Assembly (NCBI GenBank): GCA_002727275.1
Contig: PBWO01000050.1
Coordinates: 1 to 21,032 of the forward strand
Length of the DNA stretch: 21,032 nucleotides
Source: Methanobacteriota archaeon
GTDB taxonomy: Archaea > Thermoplasmatota > Poseidoniia > Poseidoniales > Thalassarchaeaceae
Direction: 5' to 3'
Under the pieces are notes generated by a model, which was not told where the DNA came from, did not search any database, and saw only the letters and a program-made list of their open reading frames with translations. Positions 13,467 to 21,032 of the stretch are shown here, piece after piece. The first letter of the stretch is position 1, and each line of letters begins with the position of its first letter. The translations under genes were made by a program, and so were the position numbers.

Positions 13467-15230
13467 ATGACCTGCGGGTTCCCGGGCATCGTGGAATCCG
13501 AACGAATGGCTCTAGCGTTCGGCCTAGTGGTCTGCCTGATTGGTGCATCGGCTGCTTTATTCATGCTGACGGATGACTCTGGAGGAGTAACATCAGAGTC
13601 TTCTGAGATGCTCGACCCTTTACTACAGGACGAGGGGCATGACCACAGAAATGCAAGTCAGCACATCATGTACACCGATAATATCCAGCCTGTCTCTTTC
13701 AATGAACTCACAGCGCCTGGCAATGCGGAAGTTCAGGTCGCCGACTCTCCTGATGGCAAGACATACGCCTACATAGCTGGCTGGAGTGAGATGCATATCG
13801 TCGATGTGACGAATCCTGCGAACACCACTGTCACCGGGGTGTACTATGATCCGAACACTCAGGTTCTCGATGTCAAGTATCTCGAGTACAATGGCAGAGA
13901 ATATGTGATTGTGCAGAATCAGTTGGTCGACCCGGGCGCTGCCGATCCTAATGTCGGAGAGTGGGAAGATCCCGCCCAAGTCACCGTAACTCTGGTCGAT
14001 GTCACAGACAAGAGTAATCCGAGTTGGGTAGACTCATGGTACGATGCTGATCACCCAAGTGGACCTCACAATCTCTACACACATATGATTGACAATGAGT
14101 GGTACATCTTTGTGGCCAATCCGGACTACGAGGCCTGCGATGTCGGGCAGGGTGACGCGTGTGGAGGCATCACCGTCGCCCATCTTAACTTCGCAGGATA
14201 TGGTGACTTGCCTCGGATTGTAAAGGTGGGTGAGGCGGAAGTCAGTTGGGAGTCGACATTAGGAGGCTGGATTTACATTCATGATATGACTGTCCAGACT
14301 TGGCCTGGCGAGGATGCAAACGATCCGCGTTTTGGGAGGACCTATGTCTACGGGGCCTACTGGGAAGCGGGGCTGAGGATTTTCGATGTCTCAGATGTTC
14401 CGCATCCCAACAAGGACCTAGTTGAGTACGTCTGGTACGGCTCGCTGTGTAGACTCTCGGGTGGCACTCAGGCTGGCTGCACTTGGAGAGCGCCAGAAGT
14501 TGGACAATGGATGGAATTCGAGGACTTCGATGGAGATGGCGAGATTGATTGCGGCTGCACAAGTAATGAGAATGGAGGGCGGGCCTCATACATCCATTAT
14601 GCCGAGCCAGTAGACGAGATGGTGGACGCTTCTCATTTGGGATACCCCGTAGGTAAGATGCACCTGACGATAGTTGCTACCGAGGTCCTTGAGACTACTG
14701 TAGGAACTGGCATGTCATACTTACTTGATACAACAGAGTATGAGGAGGTGAATGGCAATGTCAGATTCATACCTAAACTAATCCATGGTTGGGAAATTCC
14801 ATTCGCCAATGATCATCATATCCCAGGTGGAGAAGAGTGGTTGCTATTCAGCCCGCACAATGCCGACACCCATGTCTTCCAGACAGGACTACCTGGGCTT
14901 CCGGATACTAGTCATGGAGGTGCATGGGATGCCAGAATATACCTATCAAGCTATCACGCTGGACTTTGGGTAATCGATGTTGAGACTTTGATGCTCGCAG
15001 GGATGTCTCAAGGGAACAAGACAGATGCTCACATGGATGCTACTGTAGGCTTCCACTTGCCGCATGGTGTCGATGGTCAGCCGCTCGACAGTTCCTACTA
15101 CGATTTCGGATGGACACCGTTCCTCTGGGCGGCCGAGTATCACAAGGGATACACCTACCTCTCGTGCATCACTACTGGACTGTACATTGTGCAATTAGAC
15201 ATAGACAAACCGTATGGGTTAGGGGCTTGA
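13467..15230 (+). CDS. LVIVD-repeat beta-propeller protein, membrane-anchored
   Basis: The 587-residue protein has one N-terminal hydrophobic segment (about 14-34), which may anchor it with the rest outside, then a Ser/Asp-rich spacer and a large domain with LVIVD-type strands: MHIVDVTNP at 109-117, TLVDVTDKSNP at 175-185, GLRIFDVSD at 302-310, GLWVIDVE at 499-506 and GLYIVQLD at 571-578. An EF-hand-like loop, DFDGDGEIDCGC, is at 353-364. The motif IPGGEEWLLFSPHNADTH (452-469), then YHAGLWVID (496-504), recurs in the next gene. The function of LVIVD proteins is poorly known; ligand or metal binding at the surface is a guess. ATG at 13467 was taken; the ATG at 13506 would leave no cytoplasmic residues before the membrane segment. 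A strong hairpin follows the stop. Confidence 0.88.
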   Translation: MTCGFPGIVESERMALAFGLVVCLIGASAALFMLTDDSGGVTSESSEMLDPLLQDEGHDHRNASQHIMYTDNIQPVSFNELTAPGNAEVQVADSPDGKTYAYIAGWSEMHIVDVTNPANTTVTGVYYDPNTQVLDVKYLEYNGREYVIVQNQLVDPGAADPNVGEWEDPAQVTVTLVDVTDKSNPSWVDSWYDADHPSGPHNLYTHMIDNEWYIFVANPDYEACDVGQGDACGGITVAHLNFAGYGDLPRIVKVGEAEVSWESTLGGWIYIHDMTVQTWPGEDANDPRFGRTYVYGAYWEAGLRIFDVSDVPHPNKDLVEYVWYGSLCRLSGGTQAGCTWRAPEVGQWMEFEDFDGDGEIDCGCTSNENGGRASYIHYAEPVDEMVDASHLGYPVGKMHLTIVATEVLETTVGTGMSYLLDTTEYEEVNGNVRFIPKLIHGWEIPFANDHHIPGGEEWLLFSPHNADTHVFQTGLPGLPDTSHGGAWDARIYLSSYHAGLWVIDVETLMLAGMSQGNKTDAHMDATVGFHLPHGVDGQPLDSSYYDFGWTPFLWAAEYHKGYTYLSCITTGLYIVQLDIDKPYGLGA

Positions 15231-15232
15231 TT

Positions 15233-15258
15233 CGCCCAGAGCGCGTAGCGCTCGGGCG
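15233..15258. other. GC-rich stem-loop after the first LVIVD gene
   Basis: CGCCC-A-GAGCGC-GTA-GCGCTC-GGGCG forms an 11-pair stem with one bulged A and a 3-base loop, starting 2 bases after the TGA of the first LVIVD gene. There is no T-run, so it does not look like an archaeal oligo-U terminator. It could be an RNA processing or stability element, or an operator for the next gene. Confidence 0.5.
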
Positions 15259-15308
15259 ACCGGTGCATTGAACAACTGACTGTTAACGTCGGCGGGCGGG
15301 GTGGTAAC

Positions 15309-17261
15309 TTGTTGAGTGGCAAGAATGCAAAGATGATGTTGATGGTAGCGCTGATGGCGTTTGCACCTCTCTCGGGATGTCTAGGAATAATCGGGGACGG
15401 AGATTCAGACGATAATGGGTACACTTGGATAGATCCCGTCACCGAGGTCGAGGATGCCAACCACTCTCACAACGATCTGCTGGCTCACAGACTTTCTACC
15501 CCGAATGCTAGGCTGATTGACTACCACAATCTCAACTGTGATGGTAATGTCAAGCCCCCTGCTGAATTCGACGATACGATGGGGAGGCCATGCAAAGAGG
15601 AATTCAAGAATGTCGGCCCGACTCCTGGAGACAATTCTGAGATTGCAATTGAAGGAAACTTCCACGAGGATTGTGAAATCCATGGCGATGGTTCGGGAGG
15701 TTGCTATGCTTATGTTTCAAGTTACAATCAGTTTGAAATCCTCGATATTAGTGAGCCAAACAATATCGTTCTCCTCTCAACATATTATGCTGAAGTCGCT
15801 AGGATGATCGACATCAAGGTCACACCGGACAACAACTGGGTCCTAGTCAACCATGAGCTGACGAACAGTGAACTGGATCCAATTCCTAATGACGACGATG
15901 CAAATAGTGGTATGAATAGACTCGATGTGATTTATGTTGGAGACAAGACTAGCCCGGTCAAAGTCGCCGAGTGGAACAACCCGCCTGCTGGCTTCCACAA
16001 TCAGGATTTGCATGTTTACTGCGATTGGGATGGAGCAATAGACCCGCGAGAGGAGTGCAGCCTTTTCCTATTCGGAGCCGACCCCTACCCTGAGATGGTC
16101 GAAGGCAGTTCCGGGACTTTCTACAAGGGGACCCAAGTCTTCTATGTCCCTCTAGGACTTGAGTCTTGGCTGCCTAATCAGAATCAGGAACAACAGAACT
16201 CCAGCAGGGAGATTATTCGTTGGGGAGGTTACACACCAGAGCCTTACACTACCTGTGGCGGCTCAATCTTTAACCACGACAATGTATTCTTCATCCACCC
16301 AATAACCAAGCAGAAGCTTCTGGTCGTATCCTACTGGGGAGCTGGGCTCAGGCTGGTCGATGTCAGCGATCCCCCCACAGTTGCAGATCCTTTGGGTATA
16401 TCTTGGCCACCTGAAGTCGGTCGATGGCTGGGCTGTCCGACCGACGACTCGGGTTGGTACGGCCCCGATGGAGGTGGCCATGCCGGCATGTCGGCTGAAG
16501 AGTGGCTAGATGCCAATCAGGGTAATGACAACATCCACTATGCAGTTCCTCAGGATTACCTAATTTGTTCAGGATTCAGTGAGATGGATCCGATGGAGAC
16601 TTGGCCTGACCAATGTGGAAGTGGGCCTTCTGATTCTACCTATGGGGTGAATTGGAGACATTATACATACATCGCCCCGGAGTATGGCTCCAATGCCAAT
16701 CACACAGGCTATATCTGGACGATTGATACTACAGACCCGGCCAAACCTTTCCTAGTATCTAAGTGGAGGCTTCCTGGCGAGGGCATTCTGGCGAATGGGA
16801 GCAGTCACCCACAGCACTACATCCCCGGCGGATACATTTTCAGCCCTCACAATGGCGACACCGGGCACAACGGACATGTTTACTGGACTCACTATCACGC
16901 TGGTGCTTGGACTACTGACCACGGACATATCTGGGATGAATTAGTTTGGGAAAACGGATATCCCGAACCTGACCGAGGATTCCAAGCGATTAGTGAATTA
17001 GCACCAACTCATACAATTGGATACTATCTCCCTGCTGGTCCGCCTTGGTTGGAGGATCCTGCAGAAGACTTGGGCTATGATATGGCTGATTGCTGGGCAT
17101 CTTGCATGATCCCATTCGACTGGGGACTACAGTACGACCCGCGTGGTTTCGTATGGATTTCTGAGATGGTTAGTGGAGTCTACGTGGTGCAGTTTGACGA
17201 GGACTATGACCCTCGATACCACTACCCAGCACTATGGCAGGCTGAGGCTAGCGATGACTGA
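15309..17261 (+). CDS. LVIVD-repeat beta-propeller lipoprotein
   Basis: The 650-residue protein begins with a lipoprotein signal peptide, lipobox LSGC with the lipidated cysteine at 24. The TTG at 15309 was chosen because it supplies Lys5 and Lys8 before the hydrophobic core and because GGGGTGG lies just upstream; the ATG at 15333 lacks both. LVIVD-type strands: FEILDISEPNN at 142-152, GLRLVDVSDPP at 346-356, IWTIDTTDPAKP at 469-480 and GVYVVQFD at 623-630. It shares with the upstream gene the SYWGAGLRLVD block, the WPPEVGRWLG/APEVGQW block, IHYAVP/IHYAEP, and IPGGYIFSPHNGDTGH (505-520) followed by HYHAGAWTTD (528-537). The two are thus distant duplicates. The cysteines are plentiful and may form disulfides outside the cell. 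It overlaps the next gene by 8 bases. Confidence 0.88.
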   Translation: MLSGKNAKMMLMVALMAFAPLSGCLGIIGDGDSDDNGYTWIDPVTEVEDANHSHNDLLAHRLSTPNARLIDYHNLNCDGNVKPPAEFDDTMGRPCKEEFKNVGPTPGDNSEIAIEGNFHEDCEIHGDGSGGCYAYVSSYNQFEILDISEPNNIVLLSTYYAEVARMIDIKVTPDNNWVLVNHELTNSELDPIPNDDDANSGMNRLDVIYVGDKTSPVKVAEWNNPPAGFHNQDLHVYCDWDGAIDPREECSLFLFGADPYPEMVEGSSGTFYKGTQVFYVPLGLESWLPNQNQEQQNSSREIIRWGGYTPEPYTTCGGSIFNHDNVFFIHPITKQKLLVVSYWGAGLRLVDVSDPPTVADPLGISWPPEVGRWLGCPTDDSGWYGPDGGGHAGMSAEEWLDANQGNDNIHYAVPQDYLICSGFSEMDPMETWPDQCGSGPSDSTYGVNWRHYTYIAPEYGSNANHTGYIWTIDTTDPAKPFLVSKWRLPGEGILANGSSHPQHYIPGGYIFSPHNGDTGHNGHVYWTHYHAGAWTTDHGHIWDELVWENGYPEPDRGFQAISELAPTHTIGYYLPAGPPWLEDPAEDLGYDMADCWASCMIPFDWGLQYDPRGFVWISEMVSGVYVVQFDEDYDPRYHYPALWQAEASDD

Positions 17262-17802
17262 ATCTAGACTACTCAGTAGAACTCTGGTTCTATTCATCGT
17301 TGCCACCCTTGTGATGCCCACTGTGGCAGCGCATGGCGCCAACACCTTCTCTTTCATTATGAGGAGCGAGGTCGTGCAGCCAAACTCCGCTCAAGTGTTA
17401 CAAAATGATACTCTGGTCTTCTACAATACTGCTGATTACAACCGTAGTGTTCTGCTCGATGCGGATGGAGATGGCATGGAGGAGTTCGCCTGTATTGCCG
17501 GGCCTTCCAACTCACTGAATACTTCGGACGAATGTTATCTGTGGCTCGATCCGACAAACTGGAGTGCTGGAAATTACGAAATCAGAATCATATCTAATGG
17601 AACTCTGTGGAATACTATCCCCATTAGTATCCAATTGGACAACCATACGGAAGTATTGCCACCTGATGGCTTCGTTTTCGAACCGGAACAACAAGAGGCT
17701 CAAAAGGAAGGTTTAGAGAGATTTTTCCTGAGTGCGGCGATTATACTTGCAGGGGCTGCTGCATTAGTGCGGATATCCAGGAACAAGAGTGGAGATGAAT
17801 AG
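17254..17802 (+). CDS. Secreted small protein with C-terminal membrane anchor, paralogue of the gene at 12840
   Basis: The 182-residue protein has a signal peptide (1-26, ending TVAA before His27-Gly28), a beta-rich domain with LVFYN (54-58), LLDADGDG (67-74), cysteines at 80 and 94, WLDPTN (97-102) and NYEIRIISNG (107-116), then a charged stretch and a transmembrane helix at about 157-173. These points match the divergent 198-residue protein. The ATG at 17254 was chosen over upstream codons because the signal peptide starts there and GAGG lies 6 bases before it; it overlaps the LVIVD lipoprotein stop by 8 bases. The N-terminal histidine after cleavage could bind copper, as in CopC-like proteins, but the fold is not certain. 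An SCO gene follows after 2 bases. Confidence 0.86.
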   Translation: MTESRLLSRTLVLFIVATLVMPTVAAHGANTFSFIMRSEVVQPNSAQVLQNDTLVFYNTADYNRSVLLDADGDGMEEFACIAGPSNSLNTSDECYLWLDPTNWSAGNYEIRIISNGTLWNTIPISIQLDNHTEVLPPDGFVFEPEQQEAQKEGLERFFLSAAIILAGAAALVRISRNKSGDE

Positions 17803-17804
17803 GG

Positions 17805-18539
17805 ATGAGGAGATTACTCGCCGTGTTCGTAGCAGGTTGCCTGTTGATGGCTGGATGTCTTGGCGGTGAAGAGAACATCTTCTACGGAGACGACATAAAC
17901 CCACCAGTGGCTGTTGAGGACTTCATCTTGGTAGATGAAAATGGGGACTATTTCTCGTTCTCGGAATTGGAGGGTAAGGTGGTTGTCGTCGCTTTCCTAT
18001 TCACCCGATGCCCGGACATTTGCCCCGTGGTAAGTGCCAACATGAACTATGTCTCTCAGGAATTGGGCGATTTGTATGGCACTGAGGTTGCAATGCTATC
18101 AATCACTGTCGACCCTTGGAGAGATAATTCGACAATAATGCATTCTTACGCGGAACAGCGCGGTCTAGATTGGCCACATCTGACTACTGCATCAGAAGAT
18201 CTGGTTGACTTCTCTGATTTATCAGATGTGTGGTCAAACTTTGGTGTTGGTCTTGAGACCAACGCATCCGACCTTGATTCGGATAGCGTAGCTGACCTAT
18301 TCGATTCCTGCCCTGATACTCCCGAGGGAGAGGCGGTCGACGACCGAGGCTGTGGACTGGAAACGCAGCAGGCCGATGGGGATGTATCTGTCAAGCATCA
18401 TCCATTGACCTACTGGGTCGACCACACTACTGGGACAATAATCGTCGATAAGCAGATGCAACAAAGGGTCTGGTGGGGAGATGCGGATTGGATTCCAGAA
18501 CTTGTGCTAGAGGACATCTACAAATTACTGGAGGAATGA
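17805..18539 (+). CDS. SCO1/SenC-type copper/redox lipoprotein with TSP3-like insertion
   Basis: SCO proteins are thioredoxin-fold proteins that deliver copper to cytochrome oxidase or keep its cysteines reduced. In this 244-residue protein the lipobox MAGC puts the lipidated cysteine at 18. The CxxxC site (CPDICP) is at 69-74, TVDPWRD at 101-107, and the third copper ligand is probably His198, five residues before Tyr203 in the family pattern. Between them is a calcium-binding TSP3-like stretch, about 154-183, with DLDSDS and then CPDTPEGEAVDDRGC, which is not part of the usual SCO core. GGAGATGA lies 6 bases before the ATG. The gene is tightly packed with its neighbours (2 bases before, 1 after), so it is clearly in an operon. 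Confidence 0.94.
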   Translation: MRRLLAVFVAGCLLMAGCLGGEENIFYGDDINPPVAVEDFILVDENGDYFSFSELEGKVVVVAFLFTRCPDICPVVSANMNYVSQELGDLYGTEVAMLSITVDPWRDNSTIMHSYAEQRGLDWPHLTTASEDLVDFSDLSDVWSNFGVGLETNASDLDSDSVADLFDSCPDTPEGEAVDDRGCGLETQQADGDVSVKHHPLTYWVDHTTGTIIVDKQMQQRVWWGDADWIPELVLEDIYKLLEE

Positions 18540-18540
18540 G

Positions 18541-19641
18541 ATGGACAAGCGGGTTATTGCGTTGTTACTCTCTGTGACAATATTTCTTCCCGGTTGTATG
18601 GGAGATGAGGCTGAGTTGATTGGAACCGAATTCATCGACCCCCCAGATGCACCAGACTTCAGTCTGTTCGACCAGAATGGAGACTTGTTCACATTCTCCG
18701 ATCATGAAGGTAAAGTCATCGTTGTAGCCTTCATTTACACTTCATGTCCTGACATATGCCTGATCATCTCAGCCAACATGCATTACGTCAAAGAAAACCT
18801 CGGCTCATATTCTGAAGATGTAGTATTTGTTTCTGTGACCATAGACCCTGCGAGAGATACAATAGCGCACCTATCTGAGTGGACTGAGCAAATGGGTTAC
18901 GATTGGTATCATCTGACTGATTCTGCTCGCGCCCTTCAGGATGTCTACAGGGATTGGAACGTGGTGGTTGACAATGCGCATATTGCAGCCAGCGAGCCGC
19001 CGTCTGAAAGTCTGGTCAGAGTAGCAGTACTCAATCCGGACAATAGTTCGATTATTGTGGACAGTCACTGTCAAGGGCCAACGCTGGCAAATTGTTTCGA
19101 GAGTGGTTCGGAGCTAATGGAATTCGCAATGAGTAATGCAAACATCAGTTATGCTCCTAATGAGGGCATTATTGGAGATTGGCAAGAGGATGGCAACTGG
19201 ACATGGGGCTTACACCTCTGGGACTCTGCGAATGAAAGTTGGACTGATGCTGGAACAGATGACCCTGGAACTTTGGATGTGGATTCAGGGGCCCATATGG
19301 CTTGGATTGCTAGCACTGCAAACCTAAGCATGGCCCCTCTTGGCGAAGATTGTAACGGCCATGGCTGGATTATGGGTTCGGGAGCTAGTGCCCACTGCAT
19401 GTGCGATGATGGTTATGACAGACCAGCCAATGACTGGCTTTCATGTATCCCAGAAGGAAACGCTACTGATGGTAATGGAGAAGTAGATCCTCACGAGCAG
19501 TCACTTGGCGAATACGAGGTCGGGCACTCTACTGTGACATACATTATCGACAAGCAACTGAGAAAGAGGGTAGCTTACTCTGGGATCTACTGGGATGCGG
19601 ACAACTTTCTGCAAGATGTCATCACTCTAAGTGATGAGTAA
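18541..19641 (+). CDS. SCO1/SenC-type lipoprotein with large EGF-like insertion
   Basis: This second SCO protein has 366 residues, against roughly 200-240 for usual ones. The lipobox LPGC gives a lipidated cysteine at 19. CPDIC (69-73) is the copper/redox site, with TIDPARD at 100-106, and the late ligand is His329 in GHSTVTYIIDK (328-338). Most of the extra length lies between, at about 143-325. It contains a Trp-rich part (212-257) and an EGF-like cysteine cluster (C271, C286, C288, C302, with CNGHG and CMCDDGY). The core is collinear with the upstream SCO, with the cysteines at the same residue numbers, so they are tandem duplicates. GGAGG lies 6 bases before the ATG, which follows the previous stop by one base. 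Confidence 0.93.
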   Translation: MDKRVIALLLSVTIFLPGCMGDEAELIGTEFIDPPDAPDFSLFDQNGDLFTFSDHEGKVIVVAFIYTSCPDICLIISANMHYVKENLGSYSEDVVFVSVTIDPARDTIAHLSEWTEQMGYDWYHLTDSARALQDVYRDWNVVVDNAHIAASEPPSESLVRVAVLNPDNSSIIVDSHCQGPTLANCFESGSELMEFAMSNANISYAPNEGIIGDWQEDGNWTWGLHLWDSANESWTDAGTDDPGTLDVDSGAHMAWIASTANLSMAPLGEDCNGHGWIMGSGASAHCMCDDGYDRPANDWLSCIPEGNATDGNGEVDPHEQSLGEYEVGHSTVTYIIDKQLRKRVAYSGIYWDADNFLQDVITLSDE

Positions 19642-19707
19642 GTTATCTGTGTCTCTAGGCACCATAACTTCCGAGTCACTAATCAACTAGGCCCTCAAGG
19701 CTGAGTC

Positions 19708-21032
19708 ATGAGTGATGACAATGGAGTAGGGCGCTCTCTATTTTTGGCCGGACTAATGATAGTCAGTGTTATGGTAGGAGTGCTATACTTCGATATCGAA
19801 CAAGAAGGGCTGAATTTAGCGCCTGAAATTGAAGGAGATATTCCGAATTCAATTATCTATGGAAGCGTAGATTCTCTGCACTTATCCATTAGTGATGAAG
19901 AGATGTCGGGCCTGACAGTTGCGGTAACTCTAGATGGACAAGAAATTGATGAAGAAATTGATGCTGATGGGAATTTAGTCATCGACATCTCTGGGCTGGG
20001 AGTGGGTAGCCACGCTGTCAAGGTAGATGCTACCGACAGTCTCGGACAGGAGTCTAAGTGGACTGCAGCATTTTCAATAGATTATCCTGATGAGGGATAT
20101 ACGGTAATCGTAGTTAGTTCGAATGAAGTAACTATAGAACGCGGAAATGGGACAACTCTTGCAGGGGTACTAGTTCACCAAAAAATGGATACTTGTGAAT
20201 TGGAATGGTCTGATGGTGATATTGAAGTTTTTAGCCTAAATCTACCATTCGATGAAGAGGGTCGGTTTGAACTCAGCTTCTCCGACATTCAAGAGAACAT
20301 GACAATATCAGTCAGAGGGACATGCGGAACTTGGGTCGATAGCATAGAGATTGAGACATTGAGAATTGTGGTCACCGAGCCTGAGCCTGAGCCAGCGAGA
20401 GGATGTACCGATTCAGAAGCCAACAATTACGATTCCGAAGCGGAAGAGAATGATGGTTCGTGCACTTATGATGAGCCTGTAGTTGAAACTGGATCTGATG
20501 AGTGGTGGTCACGGGTCCTCCATTGCGATGGAGTTGAGTCTTCTGTTGATGACTACAACACTACTGGAGATGACGAATGGGTCTGCACTTTGAGTTTTGA
20601 GACAAATGAGACTCACATTCAAATTGATGCCAATGGCCTTCCAAATCACGACTTTCACTCGGGTCCCGGATGCTGTGCTAGTGAACAGGATACCTCTTGG
20701 ATAATCCCTCTTGAGCCAACGAATCAAACAGGATGTAACCCCGCTACTACTTCAGAAGGTTGCACGATGGCACCGGAGAGAGGTGCTGTGGCCTTCGCCG
20801 TAAATGGAGTGGCTATTTACGGGCCCGAGGACGGACCCGGGGGCGATGCTGTAGCCGGACAGGAAGGGGCCTATGAGGAAGACCGGCAACATATCTGGCT
20901 TGGACTCTGCCATGGGCACAGTGGGCCGGGCGGAGAGTATCATTATCACGCAGACGGAAATTGCATGCACTGGCACCCCGAGGGTGAGCAGACTTGGATA
21001 GACTACAGTTTGGAATCTTCTAGATCTATATC
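19708..21032 (+). CDS. YHYH-domain surface protein, 3' end beyond window
   Basis: An open frame runs from the ATG at 19708 to the window end without a stop (441 residues seen). An N-terminal membrane segment (about 11-27) puts the rest outside. Beta-rich, probably immunoglobulin-like parts follow (30-125 and 130-222), then TEPEPEPA and a Cys-bounded GCTD...NY...DGSC module (232-252) common in marine surface proteins. The YHYH domain is at about 295-425, with HDFHSGPGCC, NGVAIYGPEDGPGG (366-379) and CHGHSGPGGEYHYHADGNC (401-419), then HWH. The cluster of His and Cys suggests metal binding, perhaps copper given the SCO neighbours. It lies 66 bases after the second SCO gene; no clear TATA box was seen, so it may share the operon. 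A 12-base perfect tandem repeat lies at 19940-19963. Confidence 0.88.
   Translation, partial: MSDDNGVGRSLFLAGLMIVSVMVGVLYFDIEQEGLNLAPEIEGDIPNSIIYGSVDSLHLSISDEEMSGLTVAVTLDGQEIDEEIDADGNLVIDISGLGVGSHAVKVDATDSLGQESKWTAAFSIDYPDEGYTVIVVSSNEVTIERGNGTTLAGVLVHQKMDTCELEWSDGDIEVFSLNLPFDEEGRFELSFSDIQENMTISVRGTCGTWVDSIEIETLRIVVTEPEPEPARGCTDSEANNYDSEAEENDGSCTYDEPVVETGSDEWWSRVLHCDGVESSVDDYNTTGDDEWVCTLSFETNETHIQIDANGLPNHDFHSGPGCCASEQDTSWIIPLEPTNQTGCNPATTSEGCTMAPERGAVAFAVNGVAIYGPEDGPGGDAVAGQEGAYEEDRQHIWLGLCHGHSGPGGEYHYHADGNCMHWHPEGEQTWIDYSLESSRSI

Noticed and set aside
17143..17253. Upstream start for the small secreted protein
   Set aside because: It would hide the signal peptide; the ATG at 17254 has a ribosome-binding motif and opens directly with the signal sequence.
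19940..19963. Perfect 12-base tandem repeat
   Set aside because: Only two units, in frame, coding for an acidic EID repeat; a simple local duplication with no sign of an array.
20509..20976. Two minus-strand frames near the window end
   Set aside because: They are opposite the YHYH gene, whose frame is open throughout and carries a known domain.
1..21032. Mobile elements, CRISPR arrays, rRNA
   Set aside because: No transposase-like or integrase-like protein, no regularly spaced repeats and no rRNA-like stretch were found by reading.

Overview
The window reads as a piece of chromosome from an uncultured archaeon, most likely a marine Poseidoniia-type (Marine Group II/III) euryarchaeote. Direct evidence for Archaea: a TFB (TFIIB) transcription factor gene, a stand-alone ATPase subunit of GMP synthase (the split archaeal form), and TATA-like promoters close to start codons. 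The marine assignment is inference from long acidic surface proteins with TSP3-like calcium repeats, a GCTD...NY...DGSC module, LVIVD propellers and a YHYH domain.

Layout. Bases 1-26 are the 5' end of a tRNA on the minus strand. From 5251 down to 67 runs a minus-strand gene train: gcvPA-gcvPB (split glycine decarboxylase), an unrecognised four-helix membrane protein, purE and guaAB. gcvPA/gcvPB and purE/guaAB are overlapping or nearly touching pairs. A plus-strand gene for a degenerate NAD-epimerase-like protein (5373-6218) diverges from gcvPA. A 756-residue mosaic protein (EF-hands, C-type lectin fold, no cysteine) and gcvT follow on the minus strand (6212-9695). tfb diverges from gcvT and is followed by a 56-residue membrane microprotein and an SSS-family sodium/solute symporter. 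tRNA-Ala(TGC) lies tail to tail with the symporter.

The most unusual part is 12840-21032. A secreted, membrane-anchored small protein on the minus strand diverges from a plus-strand series: a membrane-anchored LVIVD propeller protein, an LVIVD lipoprotein, a paralogue of the divergent small protein, two SCO1-type copper/redox lipoproteins with different insertions, and a large YHYH-domain protein that runs off the window. The last four complete plus-strand genes overlap or are 1-2 bases apart and carry Shine-Dalgarno motifs, so they look like one operon.

Working together. The left half joins glycine cleavage (one-carbon units on a folate or pterin carrier) with two steps of purine synthesis. 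The right half looks like a cell-surface system for copper delivery or thiol redox, perhaps serving a terminal oxidase or an extracellular copper protein. That function is inference; the individual families are recognised with good confidence. No mobile element, CRISPR array, rRNA or stretch of more than 300 bases without a gene was seen.
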